Positions 15,431 through 26,465 of a stretch of 64,000 nucleotides of DNA are shown in pieces (position 1 is the stretch's first letter; every line of letters starts with the position of its first letter). The notes under the pieces are model-generated. The model was not told where the DNA came from. It worked only from the letters and a program-made list of their open reading frames with translations, and searched no databases. The stretch spans positions 3,281,501-3,345,500 of the forward strand of contig NZ_CP016447.1 of NCBI RefSeq assembly GCF_001714725.1. The letters run 5' to 3'. The position numbers and the translations under genes were made by a program. Source of the DNA: Acidovorax sp. RAC01 (lineage in GTDB: Bacteria; Pseudomonadota; Gammaproteobacteria; Burkholderiales; Burkholderiaceae_C).

Positions 15431-15955
15431 ATGAAAACCCTGACCGACCACCTCTCGCAGTACGCCGACTACCACCGTGATCCGCGCAACATCCATACCC
15501 ATTTTGTCGGCGTGCCGATGATCATGTTTGCCGTGGTCATCCTGCTGTCGCGGCCCAGCTTGATGGTGGGCGGGATACCGCTGAGCCCGGCGCTGCTGGC
15601 GGCCCTGGCCAGCAGCGTTTTTTACTTTCGGTTGGACACGCGATTTGGTCTGGCCATGGCGGCCATCCTGGCGGCCATGCTGACCGGCGGGCAGTGGCTG
15701 GCGGCACAGGGTGCCGCCCTGTGGCTGGGTGCCGGTGCGGGCCTGTTTGTGGTGGGCTGGGTGATCCAGTTCGTGGGCCACTACTACGAGGGCCGCAAGC
15801 CGGCGTTCGTGGACGACCTTGCCGGCCTGATCGTGGGGCCGCTCTTTGTGGTGGCCGAGTGGGCCTTTGCGCTGGGCCTGCGCAAGGAAGTGCAGGCGGC
15901 GGTGGAGCAGCGCAGCGGCCCGGTGCGCCAGCGCGGAGCGCGCGCGCCGGTCTGA
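15431..15955 (+). CDS. Mpo1-like (DUF962) membrane protein
   Basis: The product is 174 residues. The family takes its name from yeast Mpo1, an Fe(II)-dependent 2-hydroxy fatty acid dioxygenase. Histidine-bearing motifs fit: YHRDPRNIHTHFVGVP at about 14-29 and GHYYEGRKPAF near 116. Four or five hydrophobic segments lie between them, giving metal-binding motifs on one membrane face. The ATG at 15431 is supported by the family start MKTLTDHLSQYA. The C-terminal 20 residues are polar and look variable. It faces a Crp/Fnr regulator, a plausible controller. Confidence 0.82.
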   Translation: MKTLTDHLSQYADYHRDPRNIHTHFVGVPMIMFAVVILLSRPSLMVGGIPLSPALLAALASSVFYFRLDTRFGLAMAAILAAMLTGGQWLAAQGAALWLGAGAGLFVVGWVIQFVGHYYEGRKPAFVDDLAGLIVGPLFVVAEWAFALGLRKEVQAAVEQRSGPVRQRGARAPV

Positions 15956-16064
15956 CGTTCGAGGGGGCCGCGCGGCGGCAGTGTGATGCCGCAGGCGGTG
16001 GCCGGGCCGGCGAGACAAGCAGGTGCGGTGCCCGGATTGCAGGCACCGCGCAGGGAGCGTGGCC

Positions 16065-16949
16065 TCAGCGTGCGCCCACGGGCACGTAGCGGTCGCTGTG
16101 CTCGGCCAGCCAGCGTTCCGAGCGGTCGGTTCCGTGCTGGCTGGGGTGGAAGTCGCGGCGCAGGTATTGGCGCCAGGGGCCCCAGCTCTCGCGCACCAGG
16201 CCGCCCTGGCCGAACAGGGTGCGTGCGGCGCTGGCCCAGGTGCGCCATTTCCAGAGCGTGCCGTCGCGGCGCAGGTTCAGCACCGTCTGGCGCAACACGT
16301 CGCCCACGAACACCAGCGTGATGCGCCGGAACCAGGTGATGCGCCAGTCGTGGTTGCCGCCCAGCGCCTGGTAGATGTCAAACGCCGTGTTCTTGTGCTC
16401 GGACTCTTCGGCGCAGTGCCATTGCCACAGCGTTGCCAGGCGGGGCTCGGCACCCTGCAGCGTCTCGGGGTGCGCCAGCAGCCATTCGGCCAGCAGCGCG
16501 GTGAAGTGCTCGTTGGCTGCCGTCACGGCCAGCGCGTGGCGCGGGTCCGAGCCGGCAAACAGCTTCATGCGCTCTTGCGCACGCGGCGCCCAGTCGTTGA
16601 TGAGGCCCTGCTTTTCCAGGTGGCCGTTGAACAGGCTGTGAATGCGGCGGTGCGTGGCCTCCTGCCCGATGAAACCGCGCACCTCGTCGGCAAACTGCGC
16701 TGCCTGCTCTGCCGGCATGGCCTTGTGCCCGTCGCGCACCGCATCGATGAAAAACTGCTCACCCACGGGAAAGCTCATCGACAGCGCATTGAAGAACGCG
16801 GTGCGAAACGCGTCGCCCCCGCACCAGTGGCGCTCAAACGGGGCTTCCAGGTCGATCAGGAGGCGGCGGACAACAAGTTCGGTCATGGCGGCGTCGTTCA
16901 GGGGCGGGAGGGTGGGGGTGGTACTTGGCGGTACCGCGGTGTTTGGCAT
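16065..16949 (-). CDS. Metal-dependent hydrolase-like protein (PF10118 type)
   Basis: The product is 294 residues from ATG 16949. Histidine/glutamate motifs suggest a helical di-metal protein: FIGQEATHRRIHS (about 105-117), AANEHFTAL (about 146) and CAEESEHKNTAFD (about 182-194), the E-x-x-H pattern of ferritin-like folds. This matches the predicted metal-dependent hydrolase family COG3687/PF10118, whose substrate is not established. A start at MTELVV, 21 codons later, is also possible. Divergent from a TetR gene with a shared palindrome, so it is the likely target of that repressor. Confidence 0.78.
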   Translation of the reverse strand: MPNTAVPPSTTPTLPPLNDAAMTELVVRRLLIDLEAPFERHWCGGDAFRTAFFNALSMSFPVGEQFFIDAVRDGHKAMPAEQAAQFADEVRGFIGQEATHRRIHSLFNGHLEKQGLINDWAPRAQERMKLFAGSDPRHALAVTAANEHFTALLAEWLLAHPETLQGAEPRLATLWQWHCAEESEHKNTAFDIYQALGGNHDWRITWFRRITLVFVGDVLRQTVLNLRRDGTLWKWRTWASAARTLFGQGGLVRESWGPWRQYLRRDFHPSQHGTDRSERWLAEHSDRYVPVGAR

Positions 16950-16965
16950 GATGTAGCGGGCCTGT

Positions 16966-16981
16966 GGTACTGTCAAGTACC
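16966..16981. promoter_or_regulatory. Candidate TetR operator
   Basis: GGTACT-GTCA-AGTACC is a perfect 6-base inverted repeat with a 4-base spacer. It lies between the divergent metal-hydrolase-like gene (start 16949) and the TetR gene (start 17013), where a TetR repressor would control both. A related half, GTACTTGGCGGTACC, lies at 16921-16935 inside the hydrolase gene. Confidence 0.6.
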
Positions 16982-17012
16982 CATCCGGATCCAACCTTCT
17001 GCGCAAGGATTT

Positions 17013-17618
17013 ATGACCGCTGTCGACGCACCCGTTGCCAACGCCACCGAACACCGTGCCCGCCTGCTGGAGGGCATGGCCCGCGCCGTGGCTGCCAAGG
17101 GCTACGCAGACACCACCATTGCCGACATCGTGCGCGAGGCCAGTGTGTCGCGCCGCACCTTCTACGAGAACTTTTCGGACAAGTCCGGCTGCCTGATCGC
17201 GCTGTACGAGGCCGCCAGCGGCAACGCCCTGGCCGTGCTGCGCCGCGCCATCGAACCGGCCAGCGACTGGAAGACGCAGGTGGAGCAGGCGCTGTCAGCC
17301 TACCTGGGGGTGCTGGCGCGCAACCCGGTGCTGCTGCGCACCCTGTTTGTGGAAATTCTGGGCCTGGGCAGCCCGGGCCTGGCAGCGCGCCGCCGTGCCA
17401 CGCGGGCGCTGGCCGACCTGATGGTTGAGGTGGTGAACACCCGCACGGGCGAGCGGCCCCGGCAGACCCCTCTGGACCCGACCATTGCCGTGGCGGTGGT
17501 GGGCGGCATCAACGAGATGGTGCTGGACGCCATCGAACAGGGACAGGCGGCGCAGCTGCAGGCCCTCGTCCGCCCTGCGGCAGCGCTGTTGCAGGCGGCG
17601 GTGGCTGCTGACTGCTGA
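17013..17618 (+). CDS. TetR family transcriptional regulator
   Basis: The product is 201 residues from ATG 17013. The N-terminal helix-turn-helix is clear: TTIADIVREASVSRRTFYENF at about 33-53, the most conserved part of TetR repressors. The C-terminal ligand-binding region is variable and its ligand cannot be read. The frame is open far upstream, but that stretch is the reverse of the neighbouring gene. It is divergent from the metal-hydrolase-like gene and probably represses it and itself through the palindrome at 16966. Confidence 0.9.
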   Translation: MTAVDAPVANATEHRARLLEGMARAVAAKGYADTTIADIVREASVSRRTFYENFSDKSGCLIALYEAASGNALAVLRRAIEPASDWKTQVEQALSAYLGVLARNPVLLRTLFVEILGLGSPGLAARRRATRALADLMVEVVNTRTGERPRQTPLDPTIAVAVVGGINEMVLDAIEQGQAAQLQALVRPAAALLQAAVAADC

Positions 17619-17704
17619 CTGCTAGCTCGCCGTTGCACACAGGCACGAGGGGCGGCCTGGCCCCAGACTTCGAGTGCCGGAAGGCCCGGCTGCCCGCCGT
17701 GGGC

Positions 17705-21316
<3,612 letters not shown>

Positions 21317-21358
21317 GGGTCGGGCAAGGTTCGGGAGGGGGGCTCACCGGGCATGGGC

Positions 21359-22024
21359 TCAGGGGAGCAGCGTGCCCCACAGCGGCGGCGGGATGCTGCC
21401 CAGATATTCGAACTGCGATGCCCCCAGCGGACGAAAGACGGCAAAGGTGCCTTCCGGCTTCACAAAATAACCCATCAGATCTGCCAGGTTGGGGGCGTGC
21501 GCAATGATGACGCGGTTGGTGCCCGGTGCGACCGGCGTCGAGAGCAGGTGGCGCACCGCTGCCAGCAAGGGCGGTTTCTGATCGGACGGGAGGTTGGCGC
21601 TGTACGCCAGCAGCGGTTCCTGCCGCAGCAGCTGTGGCTGGCCAGCAAATGCAAGTTGCGCGGTCTCGCGCGTGCGGCAATACGGGCTGTGGACGACTTC
21701 GCCCACGGGTATCCGGGCCCGCAGCAGGTTCTGGCCCAGTGTGCTGGCCTGTTTGCGGCCTTCATCGCTCAGCGGCCGCTGGGTGTTGCAGTCGGCCAGG
21801 TCCACGGTCGGTGCGCGGTCTGGGCGGGCGCTGTCGCTGGTGGAATGCCGCATGTACAGCACAAAGCCTCCGCCTCGCATCTCGGCCAGCAAGGCTTGGT
21901 CCACCGGTTTTTCGCGGAACCCCGGCTGCTGCGCGCCTGTCGCCGGGCACGCCAGGGCCACTGCTAGAAATGCAGTGGCCTGCAAAGTGCGGATCAGGGC
22001 TGCTGCGGCGACGGGCATGGTCAT
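21359..22024 (-). CDS. Exported histidine phosphatase family protein
   Basis: The product is 221 residues. A signal-peptide-like segment covers about 8-30 (ALIRTLQATAFLAVALACPATG). The phosphatase core follows: Arg59-His60 in YMRHS (the RHG site, here RHS), PLSDEGRKQA, SPYCRTRETAQ and a second catalytic His in IIAHAPN. It resembles SixA-like phosphatases, but export would put it in the periplasm, away from the cytoplasmic Hpt domain of its neighbour. Its ATG overlaps the HD-GYP stop (ATGA at 22021-22024), so the two are translationally coupled. Confidence 0.82.
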   Translation of the reverse strand: MTMPVAAAALIRTLQATAFLAVALACPATGAQQPGFREKPVDQALLAEMRGGGFVLYMRHSTSDSARPDRAPTVDLADCNTQRPLSDEGRKQASTLGQNLLRARIPVGEVVHSPYCRTRETAQLAFAGQPQLLRQEPLLAYSANLPSDQKPPLLAAVRHLLSTPVAPGTNRVIIAHAPNLADLMGYFVKPEGTFAVFRPLGASQFEYLGSIPPPLWGTLLP

Positions 22025-23202
22025 CCCTGGCCCGGTGCCGTGTCCGCATGGTCGCTGAAACGGTCCGCGATGGCTGTGAACTCCGGGACGAGCGCCAGAA
22101 AGGCGTCGGTGATGTCGGGGTCAAAGTGGCGGCCGCGGCCTTCGCGGATGATGCTGACGGCGTCCTCTATCTGGAAGGCGCGTTTGTAGTGGCGCCGGGA
22201 AATCAGGGCGTCGAACACGTCGGCAATGGCCATCAGTCGGGCGGGCAGGGGGATGGCGTCACCGGCCAGGCCGGCCGGATAGCCCGATCCGTCCCATTTT
22301 TCGTGATGGCCCGATGCGATCTGCCGTGCCGTCTCCAGGAAGTGCAGCGTGAGTTCACCGTGTGCTGACAGGGCGCCCCGACCATCGGTGCCCCCGATCT
22401 GCAGCACGCTTTGCATGGCCTCTTCAATTGCCTCTGCCCCGATGCGGGCGTGGGTTTTCATCACCTCGAATTCTTCGGGGGTGAGCTTGCCAGGCTTGAG
22501 CAGGATGGCATCGGGTATGCCCACCTTGCCAATGTCGTGCAGTGGCGCGGCCTTGGCAATCTGCTGGCGCTGGTGCGGTTGGCCCAGGGCTGCCGCGAAT
22601 CTTGGCTGCCCCTTGAGGTAGTCCATCAGCGCCTCGATGTAGGCCTGGGTGCGGTGCAGATGGTTGCCGGTCTCGTTGTCGCGCTTTTCTGCCAGCGTGG
22701 CCAGAGCGTGCAGGCTGAAATCCTTGATCAGCTCGTTTTCCGCCATGCGCCGCTGCACTTCGGCGTCGAGGTAGGCGTTCTGGTCGGCCAGCCAGTCGCG
22801 CGCAGCCTTGAGTTCGAGGTGGGTGCGTACGCGGGCCAGCAACACAGCGGGCTTGATGGGCTTGGCCACATAGTCCACAGCGCCGGCCATCAGCCCGCGC
22901 TCCTCGTCAGCGACCGCGTCCAGTGCAGTGACAAAGATCACCGGTATCGCGCGCGTTTGCGGAGACTTCTTGAGCGCATCGAGCACCGCGTACCCGTCCA
23001 TCTCCGGCATCATCACATCCAGCAGGATGATGTCGGGCACAGGGTGGGTCAGCACCACCTCAAGTGCACGCGGCCCCGAGTTGGCCACGCGGACGTTGTA
23101 GTGGGCCCGCAGGAGCTGGCCTATCACGGTGAGGTTTTCACGCGTGTCGTCCACGACCAGTACGGTCTTGAGCGAGGCCTTGTCGGCGTGGAGCAGCAGC
23201 AT
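22021..23202 (-). CDS. Response regulator with HD-GYP cyclic-di-GMP phosphodiesterase domain
   Basis: The product is 393 residues. The receiver domain spans about 12-130 with phospho-acceptor Asp62 (LLDVMMPEMDG). The HD-GYP domain has the metal-binding HDIGK at 222-226 and HHEKWDGSGYPAGLAGD at 299-315, with the full GYP signature, so an active c-di-GMP phosphodiesterase is expected. It is the promoter-proximal gene of the three-gene operon with the phosphatase and hybrid kinase, and the kinase's phosphorelay is the natural input. Output would be lower c-di-GMP, affecting motility or biofilm. Confidence 0.93.
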   Translation of the reverse strand: MLLLHADKASLKTVLVVDDTRENLTVIGQLLRAHYNVRVANSGPRALEVVLTHPVPDIILLDVMMPEMDGYAVLDALKKSPQTRAIPVIFVTALDAVADEERGLMAGAVDYVAKPIKPAVLLARVRTHLELKAARDWLADQNAYLDAEVQRRMAENELIKDFSLHALATLAEKRDNETGNHLHRTQAYIEALMDYLKGQPRFAAALGQPHQRQQIAKAAPLHDIGKVGIPDAILLKPGKLTPEEFEVMKTHARIGAEAIEEAMQSVLQIGGTDGRGALSAHGELTLHFLETARQIASGHHEKWDGSGYPAGLAGDAIPLPARLMAIADVFDALISRRHYKRAFQIEDAVSIIREGRGRHFDPDITDAFLALVPEFTAIADRFSDHADTAPGQG

Positions 23203-23344
23203 GGGCAGATCACTTTCCGCCAGTACTCATGCGCGGCGGTTTACAACATGTTACCTCCTCGCTTTTAACCAAGTGGGGTTGAAGGCATTTGGGGCTTGAA
23301 CGGGGGCACCCGCGCCTTCTGCCACGCGACCCTCGGCCCTGGGG

Positions 23345-24130
23345 TCAGTCGTTGTCGTCATGCCGGCCACGCGTGCTGGAAGATTGGTTGGGGTCGGTGG
23401 CCGCGGCTTTCTCTGCGGGGGCAACCGGTGCGTTTCCCAGGTGCCAGGCGCCGAAACCGACCACTGTGCCGAGCAGCAACACGGCCAGCCATCGGCGGTT
23501 GGAGGGCACGAGATCAGGGCCTGGTCCGTCCACGCGCCCGGTCAGCATGGGCTGCGCCTGGTTTTTTCGGCGCAGGGCGCTCAGGGCCGCGATCAGTGCG
23601 ATGTGCGCCAGCGCCACTGCCAGCATGGCATTGCCCAGTAATTCATGCAGTTCTTCCAGCACTTCGCCGCCCCAGCCATCGGCCCATTCGTGGTAAACGG
23701 CATATCCGCTGAGCGTGAGCGGTACCACTGCCAGCAGCAACAGGGCCACTGCCGCAGCCATCAGCAGGTTCTGCCCCTGGCGCCATTGGACGGCTTGCGG
23801 TGTTGGGGCTTGCCATGCATAACGCACCCACACAGGGGCAGCGGCGAGCTTGCGCAACAGTACGCTCAGTGCGGTGCCGCGCGGGCCCATCAGGCCATAC
23901 AGGATACGAAACCCCAGCAGGCCGGCCATCGTGTAGCCCAGCGTGACATGCACGAGCCGCCAGTGCTCGCTGTCGGCCGTGGCATACGCCCCGGCGAAGC
24001 TCAGTGCAAACAGCCAGTGGAACATGCGCATCGGCGCATCAATCACGAGGCGGCGGCGCGCGCGTGGTGTGGCGCGGGGTGCAGCCGGTTGTTCAGGCCC
24101 GATGGAACCGGGGGGTAACGATGTTTGCAT
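23345..24130 (-). CDS. Cytochrome b/b561-type membrane protein
   Basis: The product is 261 residues from ATG 24130. Several hydrophobic helices (about 40-57, 62-80, 130-150, 180-200, 228-245) carry histidines placed for two b-hemes: DAPMRMFHWLFA, WRLVHVTLGY, SGYAVYHEW and LHELLGNAMLAVALAHIAL. This is the PF01292 cytochrome b fold, which moves electrons from quinol to a periplasmic acceptor. The acceptors are probably the diheme and SHP cytochromes encoded just upstream on the same strand. The C-terminal tail is polar and low-complexity. Confidence 0.88.
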   Translation of the reverse strand: MQTSLPPGSIGPEQPAAPRATPRARRRLVIDAPMRMFHWLFALSFAGAYATADSEHWRLVHVTLGYTMAGLLGFRILYGLMGPRGTALSVLLRKLAAAPVWVRYAWQAPTPQAVQWRQGQNLLMAAAVALLLLAVVPLTLSGYAVYHEWADGWGGEVLEELHELLGNAMLAVALAHIALIAALSALRRKNQAQPMLTGRVDGPGPDLVPSNRRWLAVLLLGTVVGFGAWHLGNAPVAPAEKAAATDPNQSSSTRGRHDDND

Positions 24131-24223
24131 GGTGGGCTTTCTTGGGCCAGGTGGATAGGGGCAGGGCACGCAGGGCTCGGCCGGTATGGCCTGCATGGCG
24201 CGCTGGGTTTTCCGGATTGCGGA

Positions 24224-24739
24224 TCAGTCGCGCCAGGCTTTGCGCGCAGACGGGGGCAAGCCCGCCGGCATGCGCAGTTCGTCGTCGCTGAAGCGGCCCT
24301 TGTCGGCACCGGTATGGCAGGCGGCGCACTGCGCGGGTGTCTTGACGCTGGGAAGGCGCCACACGGACGCATCGATGTGGCGATGCTTGTGCTCGAACCA
24401 CGCCGAGCGGGTGATGCGGTCCTGTGCCGGTTCTTCCTTGACGCGCTTGTAGGTGCCGGCGTGGGCCTGGAGCCATCCGCTGAGCTGGCGCACGGTGTCG
24501 GCGTCCAGCGATGCGTCGGTGCCGTAGTGGCTGTCAAGGCGACCCATGACGCGGCCCCACGAAGCTGCGGGCAGTAGTCCGGGCGGGTACGCCGTGTGGC
24601 AGGCGGCACATTCCTGCACGTAGGCGGGTGGCACATTGCGCGGCATTTCACGCCCGCTGTCGGCCTGGACAAGCGAGGGTGCAATGAGGCTAAGGGCCAT
24701 GGCGGCTGACCGGGCCGGAAACACGAAGAGCGTTTTCAT
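24224..24739 (-). CDS. Diheme cytochrome c (DHC type)
   Basis: The product is about 171 residues with a signal peptide (MKTLFVFPARSAAMALSLIA, cut before ADSGRE). Two CAACH heme-attachment motifs are present, near residues 44 and 139. Layout and length match DHC, the diheme cytochrome that passes electrons to SHP. ATG 24739 is chosen; ATG 24748 three codons earlier is equally open and neither has a good ribosome-binding site. It lies between the cytochrome b and SHP genes on the same strand. Confidence 0.88.
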   Translation of the reverse strand: MKTLFVFPARSAAMALSLIAPSLVQADSGREMPRNVPPAYVQECAACHTAYPPGLLPAASWGRVMGRLDSHYGTDASLDADTVRQLSGWLQAHAGTYKRVKEEPAQDRITRSAWFEHKHRHIDASVWRLPSVKTPAQCAACHTGADKGRFSDDELRMPAGLPPSARKAWRD

Positions 24740-24772
24740 GGAATGCATTGGGATTGAGGGGGGGAGGTGCGC

Positions 24773-25195
24773 TCAGCGCTGCAGGGACAGCAGGTAGGCC
24801 AGTACGTCCGCTTTTTCGCCGGGCGAACATTCGCGACGCAGCACATCGCCGCAGTTGCGCCTGAACCATTTGTCGGTGCGGGCGGTGTCGGTGAATGCTC
24901 TGGGGTTGAAGGCGGGTGCCAGCGGGGCAATGTGTTTGCCCGTGCCGGCGTGCTGTCCCGCTGTGGAGGGGGGTGCCCCATGGCACGAGGCGCAGGACCA
25001 TTCGCCACCATGGCGCGCCGCAAAGAACTGCTGGCCCTGTACTGCATTTCCGGGGCGGGCGGCCTGCGTGCTCCACCGCGCAAGCTGCTCGGCGGGTGTG
25101 GTGTCTGCCGCGAACGCGCCAGTGGTGGATGCGCAGAGCGCAGCGAGAAAGAGTACCTGTACAGCGTGGCGTGGTCGGAGTGGCTGGAACTGCAT
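24773..25195 (-). CDS. SHP-type monoheme cytochrome c (DUF1924)
   Basis: The product is 140 residues with a signal peptide (LFLAALCASTTGAFA, cut near residue 30). One CASCH heme motif is at about 68-72. A cysteine pair in RRNCGDVLRRECSPGE and the ending DVLAYLLSLQR are typical of the DUF1924/SHP family, whose founding member in Rhodobacter sphaeroides binds oxygen or nitric oxide through a displaceable ligand. The neighbouring DHC and cytochrome b genes are its known redox partners. First gene of the minus-strand operon; divergent from the PepSY gene. Confidence 0.87.
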   Translation of the reverse strand: MQFQPLRPRHAVQVLFLAALCASTTGAFAADTTPAEQLARWSTQAARPGNAVQGQQFFAARHGGEWSCASCHGAPPSTAGQHAGTGKHIAPLAPAFNPRAFTDTARTDKWFRRNCGDVLRRECSPGEKADVLAYLLSLQR

Positions 25196-25269
25196 GGCAG
25201 GGTGCTTTCGGGTCTGCGGCGTTGGGAGAGTTGCCTTGAGTGAACGCCCCGATTGTTGAAACTCGTCCC

Positions 25270-25306
25270 TGAACGGCGCGTGAAGCCGCCGTTCATCCTG
25301 CGTTCA
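25270..25306. promoter_or_regulatory. Candidate operator of the adjacent OmpR/PhoP-like regulator
   Basis: TGAACGGCG (25270-25278) and CGCCGTTCA (25287-25295) form a perfect 9-base inverted repeat. GTTCA recurs at 25291 and 25302, an 11-base period typical of OmpR-family regulators. It lies in the 134-base divergent region between the SHP gene and the PepSY gene that leads the regulator operon, so it could control both. Confidence 0.5.
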
Positions 25307-25329
25307 GCCTGGCGCCAGACAATCGGTCC

Positions 25330-25731
25330 ATGAACTCGCGTTTCCGATGGGCAATCTGCCGTACGTATCCCAAAGCGCTATTGCCAACCGTGGCCTGCCT
25401 GTGGCTGCTGGCCAGCCTCATGGCCTGGTCTAGCGCCCATGCGGGGAGCGACCGCAATGACCACGACCGGGCCCGCCAGGCCGTGGCGGCCGGACTGGTG
25501 CTGCCCTTGCCCGTGGTGCTGGAGCGGCTGCAAAAGGAGATGCCCGGCCAGGTGCTCGAAGTCGAGCTGGAACGGGAGCGCGAGGCGTGGATCTACGAGA
25601 TCAAACTGCTGACACCCGCCGGACAGTTGAGCAAAGTCAAGGTGGATGCGCGCACGGGTGTGCCGATGGAGCCGCGCAGGCGCGACGATAGGCCCTTGCG
25701 CCGCGCAGAGGACAACGCCGCGCGCCCCTGA
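25330..25731 (+). CDS. PepSY-domain exported protein
   Basis: The product is 133 residues with a signal peptide at about 14-39 (LLPTVACLWLLASLMAW). The mature part is one PepSY domain: LPLPVVLERLQKEMPGQVLEVELERE followed by WIYEIKLLTPAGQLSKVKVDARTG. PepSY proteins often sit with PhoP/PhoQ-like systems or in redox and metal contexts, and may sense or modulate periplasmic activity. It is 38 bases upstream of the response regulator on the same strand and divergent from the SHP cytochrome operon. Confidence 0.85.
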   Translation: MNSRFRWAICRTYPKALLPTVACLWLLASLMAWSSAHAGSDRNDHDRARQAVAAGLVLPLPVVLERLQKEMPGQVLEVELEREREAWIYEIKLLTPAGQLSKVKVDARTGVPMEPRRRDDRPLRRAEDNAARP

Positions 25732-25769
25732 AAGCACTCCCTTGTTTGTCTGTTGCCTTGTACGTATCC

Positions 25770-26465
25770 ATGCGCATCCTCCTCGTTGAAGACGACACCC
25801 TGTTGCGCGGGCAATTGCGCGGCGCCCTGCAGGAGGCAGGCTATTCCGTGGATGAGGCGAGCAATGGACGCGTGGCGCAATTCATGGGCGAGACCGAACC
25901 GTTTGACGCGGTGGTGCTGGACCTGGGTCTGCCCGAGGTGGACGGGATCACGGTGCTGCGCCGCTGGCGTGAGTCTGGCCGCAACATGCCTGTGCTGATT
26001 CTCACAGCCCGCGACAACTGGCATGAGAAGGTGTCTGGCATCGACGCCGGTGCAGACGACTACCTCACCAAGCCCTTTCATCTGGAGGAGTTGCTGGCGC
26101 GTCTGCGTGCGCTGATCCGCCGCGCCAGCGGGCAGGCCAGCGCGGTGCTGCAATGCGGCGACCTGAGTCTGGACACCCGCACCGCGCGCGTGGCCTGCGC
26201 AGGCCAGGCGATTCCGCTCACGGCGCACGAATACAAGGTACTTGCCTACCTGATGCACAGGCCCGACCAGTTGGTGTCGCGCACCGAGCTCACCGAGCAC
26301 ATCTATGCGCAGGACTTTGATCGGGACTCCAACACCATCGAGGTGTTTGTGGGGCGCCTGCGCAAGAAGCTGCATGGCAGCGACAAGGGCAGCGGTGTGT
26401 GCGCGGAAGGTTGTCCGCGCATCGAGACGCTGCGTGGGCTGGGATACCGGCTGGTGCCGCCATGA
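25770..26465 (+). CDS. PhoP-like OmpR-family response regulator
   Basis: The product is 231 residues from ATG 25770. Receiver domain 1-115 with acidic pocket Glu7-Asp8-Asp9, phospho-acceptor Asp51 (VVLDLGLPE) and the conserved Lys in YLTKPFH. The C-terminal OmpR-type winged helix spans about 130-230 (LTAHEYKVLAYLMHRP, SNTIEVFVGRLRKKL). ILTARDNWHEKVSGIDAGADDYLTKPF is close to PhoP as I remember it. Its stop overlaps the kinase start (ATGA), so translation is coupled. Likely targets are the PepSY gene and the divergent cytochrome operon. Confidence 0.93.
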   Translation: MRILLVEDDTLLRGQLRGALQEAGYSVDEASNGRVAQFMGETEPFDAVVLDLGLPEVDGITVLRRWRESGRNMPVLILTARDNWHEKVSGIDAGADDYLTKPFHLEELLARLRALIRRASGQASAVLQCGDLSLDTRTARVACAGQAIPLTAHEYKVLAYLMHRPDQLVSRTELTEHIYAQDFDRDSNTIEVFVGRLRKKLHGSDKGSGVCAEGCPRIETLRGLGYRLVPP

